Counted from the stretch's first letter, positions 1-7,233 are shown. The stretch: DNA of 21,656 bases from JAPOQD01 sp964620555 (GCA_964620555.1 CAZUGZ010000037.1:1-21656); one strand, 5' to 3'. Program-made: numbers and translations. Notes: generated by a model not told the origin, from the letters alone.

Positions 1-231
1 CCGCGGAGAGCAACAACTGCAACTGATAGTGGAGCAGATTACACCACTGTGAGCGGGAGCGGTCCGGAGGGTCGCGCCCCGATGGTAGCCGCCGCAAACC
101 CGCAAATTTGGCTCCCAAACCCCCGAAATGCCCCCTAAATGGGTAAATTTTCACCAAAATAGGTCAAAAAGTGTTAGCAAGTAGGAGATTTGTTGTTTAC
201 ACTCGGGCTTCGCGTTTGTTCGACAAGGCAA

Positions 232-248
232 TGTGAACTCCATTCACA
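232..248. promoter_or_regulatory. 17-bp palindrome, candidate operator
   Basis: TGTGAA and TTCACA form a perfect 6-bp inverted repeat around a 5-nt spacer (238-242). It resembles a CRP half-site pair, but the TGTGA/TCACA spacing is 7 rather than the usual 6, so CRP is doubtful. It lies about 55 bp upstream of the precursor gene start. Function is inferred only from symmetry and position. Confidence 0.35.
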
Positions 249-261
249 GGGCAAGTCGACA

Positions 262-281
262 AAACATGTTTGTGATATCAC
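262..281. promoter_or_regulatory. Two abutting 10-bp palindromes upstream of hvfA-type gene
   Basis: AAACATGTTT (262-271) is directly followed by GTGATATCAC (272-281). Both are perfect self-complementary decamers. They sit 20-40 bp before the ATG at 302, where a repressor or activator site or a structured 5' UTR could lie. No known regulator motif is recognised. Confidence 0.3.
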
Positions 282-301
282 TGATACAGATAGGAATCAT
301 T

Positions 302-580
302 ATGGAACACAAGAAGAACCCCCTTGCCGCTGCATTGGGTGCGGCATTCCTGGCAACCGCGTTGACACCGGTGGCTCTCGCTGAAACTGACCCGTTTGTC
401 GCTACGCAATTGAATGGTGGTTACGATCTGGTGAATTATGGAGAAGAAGGCGAAGCCGACGCCGAGCCCGCCGAGGGCAAGTGTGGCGAAGGTAGCTGCG
501 GCGAAGGCGACGCTGAGGAAAGCGAAGAAGAAGAAGGTGACGGCGAAGGCGAAGCTGAAGAAGCTGAAGCAGCTGAATAA
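302..580 (+). CDS. hvfA: HvfA-type secreted RiPP precursor (EGKCG-motif peptide)
   Basis: This 92-residue protein has a Sec signal peptide: KK near the N-terminus, a hydrophobic stretch at about 8-22, and a probable cut after the ALA at 25-27. A short DPF...GGYDLV segment follows that is typical of the family. The core has EGKCG (58-62, Cys61) and EGSCG (63-67, Cys66). The last 25 residues are almost only Glu, Asp, Gly and Ala. In the known family, an MNIO enzyme with its DUF2063 partner converts the cysteines of EGKCG motifs into oxazolone/thioamide groups that bind copper. The start at 302 is preceded by AGGA at about 291-294. The two genes for the modifying proteins follow directly. Oddities are only two cysteines and an unusually long acidic tail. 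The name is by analogy; a bufferin-type label is also possible. Confidence 0.85.
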   Translation: MEHKKNPLAAALGAAFLATALTPVALAETDPFVATQLNGGYDLVNYGEEGEADAEPAEGKCGEGSCGEGDAEESEEEEGDGEGEAEEAEAAE

Positions 581-1439
581 ACCTGATTTAAACTCAGAAA
601 AGACGAGTCCTGAAGGAACGGGACTCGGAATGCGGCGGGCCCTTCTGGGCCCGTTTTCTTGCCTTCAACCCGATACTGTGGATTTTCTGGAAGTCGCTCC
701 GGAAAACTGGATCGGTATCGGCGGCAGGCTCGGTCGTCAGTTCAGACAATTGGCGGAATGTTATCCGCTGGTTTTGCACGGCCTGTCTCTCAATATCGGC
801 GGCAGTGATCCCATCGACCGCGATCTGGTCAGGGCGGTGGGCGCCTTCATGGATGAATACCAGTGCACCACCTACAGCGAGCACCTGACCTATTGTGCCG
901 AGGGGGGGCATCTCTATGACCTGCTGCCCATTCCCTTTACCGAAGCCGCGGTTCGCCATACTGCGGAACGGGTCGACGAAGTGCAGCAGCTCCTGGGACG
1001 GCGCATTGCCCTGGAAAATGCCTCCTACTACGCGGCGCCTCAGCAGGCCATGCCGGAAAGTGAATTCATCAATGCGGTTCTGGAGCAGGCCGATTGCGAG
1101 TTGCTGTTGGACGTGAACAACATTTACGTCAACAGCATCAACCACCGCTACGACGCGATGGAATTTCTGTCCTCCCTGCCCTTGCGGCGGGCCCGCTATA
1201 TTCATGTAGCCGGGCACTACAACAAGGCCCAGGATCTCAAGGTCGATACCCACGGCGCCGATGTGATCGATCCGGTCTGGGAGTTGCTGGCAGAGGCCTA
1301 CCGGCTGTGCGGCCCGCTGCCGACCGTGCTGGAGCGGGATTTCAACTTCCCTCCGCTGGAAACATTATTGCTGGAAGTGCAGCGTATTCGTGAAATCCGG
1401 GCCCGGGCCGGCGCCGGGGAGTTGCAGGACTGTGCCTGA
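537..1439 (+). CDS. hvfB: HvfB-type MNIO (DUF692) peptide-modifying enzyme
   Basis: This is a multinuclear non-heme iron oxygenase of the DUF692 TIM-barrel family, expected to oxidise the precursor's cysteines. Motifs in order are GTGLGMRR (615-638), APENW (about 699), LHGLSLNIGG (774), YSEHLTYC (873), LENASYY (1011), LDVNN (about 1107), HVAGH (1203), THGAD (1248) and LERDFNFP (1329). Together these carry the His, Glu and Asp iron ligands known in the family. The start is uncertain. Homologues begin only a few residues before GxGLG, yet there is no in-frame ATG, GTG or TTG between the precursor stop and 615. I give GTG 537, which overlaps the precursor by 44 bp. Alternatives are CTG 573, ATG 438 (long overlap) or ATG 630 (loses the first strand). 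Two hairpins fold across the 5' end. Confidence 0.85.
   Translation: MTAKAKLKKLKQLNKPDLNSEKTSPEGTGLGMRRALLGPFSCLQPDTVDFLEVAPENWIGIGGRLGRQFRQLAECYPLVLHGLSLNIGGSDPIDRDLVRAVGAFMDEYQCTTYSEHLTYCAEGGHLYDLLPIPFTEAAVRHTAERVDEVQQLLGRRIALENASYYAAPQQAMPESEFINAVLEQADCELLLDVNNIYVNSINHRYDAMEFLSSLPLRRARYIHVAGHYNKAQDLKVDTHGADVIDPVWELLAEAYRLCGPLPTVLERDFNFPPLETLLLEVQRIREIRARAGAGELQDCA
604..627 (+). other. Hairpin with a Shine-Dalgarno-like loop
   Basis: CGAGTCC (604-610) pairs perfectly with GGACTCG (621-627) around a 10-nt loop that contains AAGGA. It lies just after the precursor stop and just before the second hairpin. The loop could present or hide a ribosome site for ATG 630, about 12 nt further on. The role is inferred. 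Confidence 0.5.
636..660 (+). terminator. Terminator-like attenuator between precursor and enzyme
   Basis: CGGGCCC (636-642), the tetraloop TTCT and GGGCCCG (647-653) form a perfect 7-bp all-GC stem followed directly by TTTTCTT (654-660). That is the architecture of an intrinsic terminator on the plus strand. It lies inside the 5' part of the hvfB-type reading frame, 55 bp after the precursor stop. Partial termination here would yield more precursor mRNA than enzyme mRNA. The hairpin also encodes part of the conserved GxGLGxRR strand region, so coding constraint may explain some of the sequence. Confidence 0.55.
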
Positions 1440-2199
1440 GGGCCTGGCGCTGCAGGATGCCCAGCGGGAATTTGCGGCACACCTTCGCGACCCCACCACG
1501 GCCGGCCCGCCGGCGGGTATCGAAAGCCGGCGCATGGAGGTCTACCGCGAGCTCATCTACAACAACATCGAAAGCTTTCTCCAGGGAGGTTTCCCCGTCA
1601 CCCGCAGTCTCTATAGCGACCGGGACTGGCACCGCCTGGTGCGTTGTTTCGTGCGTGATCATCGCTGTCATACACCCTATTTTTATGAGATCAGCCAGGA
1701 ATTCATTCAATTCCTGATGCAGGACTATGCCCCTGGTCCGGCGGATCCGCCCTTCCTGACCGAACTGGCACACTATGAGTGGGTGGAACTGGCGCTCTCC
1801 ATTGACCAACGGGAAGTCGATCAGGCCGGCGCCGAGCCGGACGGCGATTTGTTGACGGGGGTGCCCGTGTTGTCGCCCCTGGTCTGGAGCCTGCAATACC
1901 GCTACCCGGTACACCGGATTGGTCCCGGCTCCCGGTTACCGGAGGCACCGGCAGAGGATACCTACCTGGTGGTATACCGCAATCGAGCCGACCAGGTAAA
2001 GTTCATGGAGTCCAATGCCGCCACGGCGAGATTGCTGCAGTTGCTGCGTGAAAACCCACTTGGTCTCAGTGGCAATCAGCTCCTGCGGCAACTGGCGGAA
2101 GAAATGAAAGCCGAATCGGTCGCCTCGCTGGTGACCTATGGTCTCAAGCGGCTGCGTCAGTTTGCGGCGCAGGATATCCTCGCCGGGGTTCGCGGCTAG
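1432..2199 (+). CDS. hvfC: HvfC-type DUF2063 partner protein of the MNIO enzyme
   Basis: The 255-residue product carries the DUF2063 N-terminal domain. Its signature is a GIESRRMEVYRELIYNN segment (about residues 30-46) followed by a GFPVTRSL stretch. The C-terminal half ends in a helical part like that of HvfC proteins. In characterised relatives this protein binds the precursor leader and forms a complex with the DUF692 enzyme. The GTG at 1432 is chosen because GGAG and AGGA lie 7-14 nt upstream and the length then fits the family. It overlaps the enzyme's TGA by 8 bp, which points to translational coupling. An ATG at 1390 would add 14 unconserved residues. Confidence 0.85.
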   Translation: MPEGLALQDAQREFAAHLRDPTTAGPPAGIESRRMEVYRELIYNNIESFLQGGFPVTRSLYSDRDWHRLVRCFVRDHRCHTPYFYEISQEFIQFLMQDYAPGPADPPFLTELAHYEWVELALSIDQREVDQAGAEPDGDLLTGVPVLSPLVWSLQYRYPVHRIGPGSRLPEAPAEDTYLVVYRNRADQVKFMESNAATARLLQLLRENPLGLSGNQLLRQLAEEMKAESVASLVTYGLKRLRQFAAQDILAGVRG

Positions 2200-2957
2200 T
2201 GGGGGAGGTAACCAGACATCGCCGCGGCTGCTTCCATTTGGCTGCCCAGCGTCACTTTCTTCTGTTGCTGGCGGTGTTTCTGCTGCAGGGCTGCGCCTCA
2301 AACCAGGAAGTCACCAATTCCGACCCCTACGAGCCGTTCAATCGCAAGATATTTGCATTCAACGAGGGGCTGGATCGCCAGGTTCTCTCCCCGCTGGCTC
2401 GGGGCTACCGGGCCGTGATGCCGGATTTCGCCGAGCAGGGGGTGCGCAATTTTTTTGCCAATCTGCGGGATTTCAATAGTGCCCTCAACGCGGTACTGCA
2501 ATTTCGATTGGAGGCCGCTGCGCGCAGCAGTGGACGATTCCTGGTCAACTCTACCTGGGGACTGCTGGGTGCGTACGATGTGGCCTCGGAATTGGGCATT
2601 GACCCCTATCACACGGATTTCGGCCATACCCTGGCGATCTGGGGCAGCCCATCCGGCCCCTACCTGGTGGCGCCGGCGTTCGGACCGCTCACCGCGCGCA
2701 GCGGCACCGGTATGGTGATGGACCTGGTGCTGTCGGTGCAGTCAGCGACCGACGACACGGTCGTCCGGGTGGCCCTGGCCGGTTTGGAAGTGGTCGACTA
2801 CCGGGCCGACCTGGGCGAAGCGGAAACCCTGATTTCCGGTGATCGCTACCTGTTCATCCGCGATGTTTTCCTGCAACAGCGCCAGGCCCTGGTGAGCGAT
2901 GGTGAACTGCAGGATTCCTTTTCCGATTTTGAAGAGGAGTTCGACTGGGAGGAATAA
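2199..2957 (+). CDS. mlaA: MlaA (VacJ) family outer-membrane phospholipid-retrieval lipoprotein
   Basis: MlaA removes misplaced phospholipids from the outer leaflet of the outer membrane and hands them to the Mla pathway. The N-terminus is hydrophobic with a lipobox LLQGC, putting the lipidated cysteine at residue 32. Family motifs follow: DPYEPFNRKIFAFNE just after the lipobox, a STWGLLGAYDVA segment, DFGHTLAIWG and GPYLVAPAFGP. The C-terminus is acidic. The start is GTG 2199, whose first base is the last base of the hvfC TAG. A TTG at 2238 is possible but would shorten the signal sequence. The other mla genes are not in the window. Direct coupling to an hvfABC operon is unusual and suggests shared envelope function or simple co-transcription. 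Confidence 0.92.
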   Translation: MGEVTRHRRGCFHLAAQRHFLLLLAVFLLQGCASNQEVTNSDPYEPFNRKIFAFNEGLDRQVLSPLARGYRAVMPDFAEQGVRNFFANLRDFNSALNAVLQFRLEAAARSSGRFLVNSTWGLLGAYDVASELGIDPYHTDFGHTLAIWGSPSGPYLVAPAFGPLTARSGTGMVMDLVLSVQSATDDTVVRVALAGLEVVDYRADLGEAETLISGDRYLFIRDVFLQQRQALVSDGELQDSFSDFEEEFDWEE

Positions 2958-2991
2958 CTCCCTCCGCTTTGTGAAATCCTTGGCAGTTCCC

Positions 2992-3012
2992 GCCGCTGGT
3001 ATTGCGGCTTTT
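2992..3012 (+). terminator. Weak terminator candidate after mlaA
   Basis: GCCGC (2992-2996) pairs with GCGGC (3004-3008) around a 7-nt loop and is followed by TTTT. The stem is only 5 bp and the T-run is short, so termination may be partial. Its position, 35 bp after the mlaA stop and before the regulator gene, fits an operon end. Confidence 0.35.
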
Positions 3013-3059
3013 GGCCGGTGGGAGTAGTGTTCCGCGGTTTTCAGCCGATCTCTGCCCCG

Positions 3060-4205
3060 ATGAGTGCATGCAAGGGACAAATCCTGTTGGTGGAACACCG
3101 GGCCGAGGTAGCCGAGCTCATTGCTGACCAGTTGCAGCGTCGTGGCTTTCAGGTTCAGACTACCCCGCACCCGACCCCGCTGACCGAAGATGTTGACGTG
3201 GTGCTCTGCGACATTGCCACCCCGGGAATATCCTGGGACACGGTACTGCAGAGTCTCAGGCATCGTCAGTTCGAAGCTACCGCGATCATGCTCTCCTCGG
3301 ATACCGATCAGGCACAGGTGATGACTGCCTTGCGCCTGGGTTTCAACGACTTCTTCACCCTGCCCATCGACGACTGGGAGGCCCTCTTCACTTCCCTGGA
3401 CCGCTGTATGGCACAGCGCAGTCTGCAGCGGGAAAATAAGGCCAATCGGCGGCGGCTGGAGGGCAGCGTCCGCATCCTGGAGCAGGACCAGCAGGCTGGC
3501 CGTCACGTACAGATGCGCATGCTGCCGGAGTCGCCGCAGCAACTGGGGCAGTATGTATTCAGTCACACGGTAATCCCGTCCCTGTACCTCAGCGGAGACT
3601 TCACCGACTACTTCCTGGTCGGCGACCGCCACGCCTGTTTTGTGATCGCCGATGTTTCCGGTCACGGTTCCTCCTCCGCCTTCGTCACCGTGTTGTTGAA
3701 AAATCTGTTTGCCCGCAAACGTTCCGACTTTATCCACCGCGGCGATGACAGCATTCTCCATCCCCTCCGGATGGTGGCAGGAGCCAACTACGACCTGCTG
3801 GAATTGGCCATCGGCAAGTACGCCACCATGGTCGTGGGGGTGATTGACCTGGAACAGAATACCCTGCGCTACTGCGTGGCGGGGCACCTGCCACTGCCGG
3901 TGCTGGTGGCCGATGGTAGTGCGGTCTACCTGCCTGGCGAGGGACCCGCGGCGGGTATCATGGAAGACGCGGGCTATACCGAGTTCCAGCGCAAACTCCC
4001 CGATCAGTTTACCCTGGCGCTGTTCACGGACGGCATTCTGGAAATCCTGCCGGCCGACAAACTGGTGGATAAGGAGCGCTACTTCCTGCAGGTGTTTTCC
4101 AGCACCGTCGATACTCCCGAGCAGGTGGTGCTGCAGTTGGGGCTGGACAAGGTGAAAGAGGCCCCGGACGATATCGCTGCCCTGTTCATTGGCAGGGGAG
4201 CTTGA
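3060..4205 (+). CDS. Response regulator fused to a PP2C/SpoIIE-type phosphatase (HsbR-like)
   Basis: Residues 5-120 form a receiver domain with the phospho-acceptor Asp51 in LCDIATPG. A linker with coiled-coil character follows (about 118-150). The C-terminal half is a SpoIIE-type PPM phosphatase with SGDFTDYF, ADVSGHG (Asp198, Gly201), a GHLPLPVL segment and LFTDGILE, the metal-binding aspartate motifs. Such proteins dephosphorylate a STAS anti-anti-sigma partner, and that partner is encoded next. The receiver is atypical: the usual acidic pair is Glu12-His13 and the conserved Lys before Pro is Leu101. ATG 3060 is chosen because it places the receiver strand a few residues in, though no clear ribosome site precedes it. 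GTG 3018 or 3027 are alternatives. Confidence 0.85.
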   Translation: MSACKGQILLVEHRAEVAELIADQLQRRGFQVQTTPHPTPLTEDVDVVLCDIATPGISWDTVLQSLRHRQFEATAIMLSSDTDQAQVMTALRLGFNDFFTLPIDDWEALFTSLDRCMAQRSLQRENKANRRRLEGSVRILEQDQQAGRHVQMRMLPESPQQLGQYVFSHTVIPSLYLSGDFTDYFLVGDRHACFVIADVSGHGSSSAFVTVLLKNLFARKRSDFIHRGDDSILHPLRMVAGANYDLLELAIGKYATMVVGVIDLEQNTLRYCVAGHLPLPVLVADGSAVYLPGEGPAAGIMEDAGYTEFQRKLPDQFTLALFTDGILEILPADKLVDKERYFLQVFSSTVDTPEQVVLQLGLDKVKEAPDDIAALFIGRGA

Positions 4206-4207
4206 GC

Positions 4208-4687
4208 GTGGACGGGCGAATCCTGGCCGCACAGCGGGCCGGTCGCTACACGCTCAAGCTGGAGGGCGATGTGCGGGTCACCCTGTGTGCGGCGATCGAG
4301 GATTACCTGCAGCGGATGTTCGCGGACCCGGACTTCAGCCGGGTACAACTGGATCTTTGCGAAACCGAGGGGCTGGACAGCACCACCCTGGGCGTTCTCG
4401 CCAGGCTGGCGCTGCGCAGCCGGGACGAGTTCGGTTTCCAGCCGGTAATTTATGTGGACGACGCGAGCATCCAACGCCTGCTCAAGAGCATGGCGTTTGA
4501 ACGGATTTTCGACATTCGCGAGGAGCGCCCGGTCGACCCGGAAGCGGTTGTGGAAATTCCCGCTGTAGCCAATGACAGCGCGCGCATGAAAGCGAGGGTC
4601 ATTGAAGCGCACGGCACGCTGATGGATCTCAGCGAGCACAACCGCAATCACTTCCAGGAATTGATGACTTTTCTGAGGCACTCCTGA
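4208..4687 (+). CDS. STAS-domain anti-sigma factor antagonist (HsbA-like)
   Basis: The 159-residue product has an N-terminal STAS domain. Its phosphorylation loop reads GLDSTTLG, with Ser58 as the likely target, preceded by a strand VQLDLC. The C-terminal 60 residues are an extra, mostly helical extension. In the pseudomonad HsbRA system the phosphatase and the STAS protein control a switch between motility and biofilm; the same pairing is seen here, but the output partner is unknown. GTG 4208 is preferred because AGGGGAG ends about 7 nt upstream. TTG 4202 is in frame but too close to that site. The gene starts 2 bp after the phosphatase stop, so the two are co-translated. Confidence 0.8.
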   Translation: MDGRILAAQRAGRYTLKLEGDVRVTLCAAIEDYLQRMFADPDFSRVQLDLCETEGLDSTTLGVLARLALRSRDEFGFQPVIYVDDASIQRLLKSMAFERIFDIREERPVDPEAVVEIPAVANDSARMKARVIEAHGTLMDLSEHNRNHFQELMTFLRHS

Positions 4688-4698
4688 CAGCGGCTGAC

Positions 4699-6138
4699 AT
4701 GAACAATCGCAGCAAAGTGGGCCGGACGGAGTTGGCGGCGATGTTTTCCGGGATTGTCGACCCGAATTTTGTCATCGCCGACGCCGAAACCCAGAGGCCC
4801 TACGAGTGCGACGGTCTTTCCCTGCACAGCGCAATGCCCCTGCTGGTGGTGTTGCCGGAGACCGTCGAGCAACTGCGTCAGGTGATTCGCATTTGCCACC
4901 GGCAGCAGATTCCGATTGTCGCCAGGGGCGCGGGCACCGGGCTCAGCGCCGGCGCCACGCCCAACCCGGACGGTGTGTTGTTGTCGCTGGCCAGATTCAG
5001 GAAAATTCTGGATGTAGACCCGCTGGCACGCACCGCGCGAGTACAGCCCGGCGTCACCAACCTGGCCATCAGCGAGGCTGCCGCCGAGTACGGCCTGTAT
5101 TACGCACCGGACCCCTCGTCGCAAATTGCCTGCACCATCGGCGGCAATGTGGCGGAAAACTCCGGTGGGGTCCACTGCCTCAAGTACGGTCTCACCGTCC
5201 ACAATGTATTGAAAATCGAGATGATTACCGTCGCCGGCGAATGCATCACTGTCGGCAGTGAGGGTCTGGACAGCGCCGGATTCGATTTGCTGGCGTTGCT
5301 GCACGGCTCCGAGGGTCTGCTGGGCATAGTGACGGAAATTACCGTCAGGTTGCTGCCCATACCGGAACAGTCACAGGTGGTGGTGGCGGCCTTCGACAAT
5401 GTGCAGCAGGCCGGCAATGCCGTGGGAGCTGTCATCTCCCAGGGCATTATTCCCGCCGGGCTGGAGATGATGGACCAGCGGGCGATCAGGGCTGCTGAGG
5501 AATACTGCCGCCCCGGCTATCCGTGTGAGGCGAAGGCGTTGTTGTTGTGTGAAGTGGATGGCAGTGGCGCGGAAGTGCGGGAGCATATCCGGCAGGTGGA
5601 AGCGGTGTTTCGCGAATCCGGCGCATTCTCCATTCGCGTTTCCGCCAGCGAGGAGGAAAGGGCGTTGTTGTGGAAGGGGCGCAAATCGGCGTTTCCGGCC
5701 ATGGGTCGCATGGCGCCGGATTACTACTGTATGGATGGCACTATTCCCCGTGGCCAGCTCGCCCACGTACTGACCGAAATCGAACGGATGTCGGAGCAAT
5801 ATGCGCTGCGCGTCGCCAATGTCTTTCACGCCGGCGATGGCAACCTGCACCCGCTGATTCTTTTCGACGCCAATATTCCCGGTGAAATCGAAAAGGCCGA
5901 GGAGTTGGGCGGCAGGATACTGGAGCTGTGCGTAGCGGTGGGCGGCTGTATTACCGGCGAGCACGGCGTCGGCCTGGAGAAGATTCGCCAAATGGCGATT
6001 CAGTTCGATGACGGGGAGATAGCACAGTTTCATGCGATCAAGGAGGCGTTTGACCCACACGGACTGCTCAATCCCGGCAAGGGGATTCCCCAGTTGAAGC
6101 GCTGCCAGGAATATCGTTCGATTTCCGGGGGTGGGTAG
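4699..6138 (+). CDS. glcD: Glycolate oxidase FAD subunit GlcD
   Basis: GlcD is the catalytic flavoprotein of the three-part membrane glycolate oxidase that converts glycolate to glyoxylate. The 479 residues match the family length. The FAD-binding PCMH domain shows GAGTGLSAG (78-85) and IGGNVAENSGG (148-157). The C-terminal FAD-oxidase domain has HAGDGNLHP (377-385) and GEHGVGLEK (420-428). The gene begins 11 bp after the STAS gene and overlaps glcE. No strong ribosome site is visible before ATG 4699, so expression may lean on upstream translation. D-lactate dehydrogenases share these motifs, but the neighbouring glcE and glcF settle the assignment. Confidence 0.93.
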   Translation: MNNRSKVGRTELAAMFSGIVDPNFVIADAETQRPYECDGLSLHSAMPLLVVLPETVEQLRQVIRICHRQQIPIVARGAGTGLSAGATPNPDGVLLSLARFRKILDVDPLARTARVQPGVTNLAISEAAAEYGLYYAPDPSSQIACTIGGNVAENSGGVHCLKYGLTVHNVLKIEMITVAGECITVGSEGLDSAGFDLLALLHGSEGLLGIVTEITVRLLPIPEQSQVVVAAFDNVQQAGNAVGAVISQGIIPAGLEMMDQRAIRAAEEYCRPGYPCEAKALLLCEVDGSGAEVREHIRQVEAVFRESGAFSIRVSASEEERALLWKGRKSAFPAMGRMAPDYYCMDGTIPRGQLAHVLTEIERMSEQYALRVANVFHAGDGNLHPLILFDANIPGEIEKAEELGGRILELCVAVGGCITGEHGVGLEKIRQMAIQFDDGEIAQFHAIKEAFDPHGLLNPGKGIPQLKRCQEYRSISGGG

Positions 6139-7219
6139 GACGTTGCCCGATATCAGCCAACAACTTGTGGAATCCGTCAAGTCTGCTCGCGCCGCGGGAG
6201 AGCCGCTCAATATTTGTGGCTTCGGCAGCAAGTCCTTTATGGGACGAGAGGCGCGTGGAGAGGCTCTGTCCATAACCGGGCACAGCGGTATCGTCAGCTA
6301 CCAACCGGTTGAACTGGTGATGACCGTCCGCGCCGGCACCTCCCTGTCGGAAATTCAGATTGCGCTCGATGAGCAGGGGCAGATGCTCTCTTTCGAGCCG
6401 CCCGGTTATGCGCCCGAAGCCAGTATCGGCGGTACGCTGGCGACCAACAGTTGCGGTCCCGCCCGGCCCTGGTTCGGCTCGATACGCGATATGGTGCTGG
6501 GAATCCGGTTGATCAATGGTCGGGGTGAGCACCTGCGTTTTGGGGGAGAGGTGATAAAGAATGTCGCCGGTTACGACGCTTCGCGGCTGCAGGCCGGGGC
6601 GATGGGCACGCTGGGAATTGTCACGGAACTCAGTCTGAAAGTGTTGCCCAGACCCGCCGCGTCGATCACCCTGGTCGTGAACAGCGATGCCGCCGAAGCC
6701 CTGTCAACCATGAATCGGCTGGCCGGAAAGCCAAAACCACTTTCCGGTGCCTGCTGGGTTGGCGGCAGACTCATGCTGCGCCTGTCCGGCTCCAGCGCGG
6801 TGGTCGAAGGAGCTGCGGCGCAGTGGCAGGGAACCGCGCTGCAGCCGGATGAGGCCGACCGGTTCTGGTCCGACCTGGCCAACCAGCGGTTGTCGTTCTT
6901 TGCCGGGGAGCAGCCATTGTGGCGGTTCTCAGTCAATTCCAATGCCGTGGCAACTGCTCCGGCGGATTCACCGGATGTCGACTGGCTACTCGATTGGGGC
7001 GGAGCCCAGCGCTGGTTGCGAGGCGCTTTCGATGCATCGGAACTGGAAGCGTTGGCAACGGCAGCGGGAGGACAGGTGGCGCTGTTCAGAGGTGGGGACC
7101 GCAGCGGTGAGGTAGGCCACACCATGCCCGCATCCCTGCGGGAACTGCATCGCCGGATCAAGGCGTCATTTGATCCCCATGGCCTGTTTAATCCAGGCCG
7201 TCTCTATAGCTGGATGTAA
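6131..7219 (+). CDS. glcE: Glycolate oxidase FAD-binding subunit GlcE
   Basis: GlcE is the second, shorter flavin-binding subunit of glycolate oxidase. The 362-residue product shows GFGSKSF near the N-terminus, a GGTLATNSCGPARPW segment and IKNVAGYDASRL followed by GTLGIVTE, all typical of the family. It ends with FDPHGLFNPGRLY, the usual C-terminal signature. GTG 6131 overlaps the glcD stop by 8 bp. TTG 6143, with AGGA just before it, is an alternative start that loses four residues. The gene lies between glcD and glcF, as in the E. coli glc operon. Confidence 0.92.
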   Translation: MGRTLPDISQQLVESVKSARAAGEPLNICGFGSKSFMGREARGEALSITGHSGIVSYQPVELVMTVRAGTSLSEIQIALDEQGQMLSFEPPGYAPEASIGGTLATNSCGPARPWFGSIRDMVLGIRLINGRGEHLRFGGEVIKNVAGYDASRLQAGAMGTLGIVTELSLKVLPRPAASITLVVNSDAAEALSTMNRLAGKPKPLSGACWVGGRLMLRLSGSSAVVEGAAAQWQGTALQPDEADRFWSDLANQRLSFFAGEQPLWRFSVNSNAVATAPADSPDVDWLLDWGGAQRWLRGAFDASELEALATAAGGQVALFRGGDRSGEVGHTMPASLRELHRRIKASFDPHGLFNPGRLYSWM

Positions 7220-7233
7220 GGGGGACCCGGACC

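Larger units (their letters stand above)
1..301. promoter_or_regulatory. Leader region upstream of the hvfA-type gene
   Basis: No complete gene is evident here. Positions 2-52 are open in one frame and end in TGA, so they could be the last codons of a gene cut by the window edge, but this is too short to judge. From about 100 to 200 the sequence becomes AT-richer than the surrounding genes. Positions 190-300 hold several short palindromes listed separately, which suggests an operator and promoter region for the downstream operon. I could not place a convincing -35/-10 pair. An alternative ATG at 233 would extend the downstream small protein by 23 residues but would spoil its signal peptide, so this stretch is treated as untranslated. 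Confidence 0.4.

Noticed and set aside
232..248. CRP-cAMP binding site
   Set aside because: The half-sites TGTGA and TCACA are 7 bp apart instead of 6, and the flanks give no further support. It is kept only as an unnamed palindrome.
594..1253. 219-codon minus-strand open frame opposite the DUF692 gene
   Set aside because: The plus-strand frame carries every conserved DUF692 motif. The minus-strand reading has none.
2742..4232. 496-codon minus-strand open frame opposite mlaA and the phosphatase gene
   Set aside because: It is antisense to two well-supported genes, has no recognisable domain and is rich in His, Gln and Gly, as expected from reading GC-rich coding DNA backwards.
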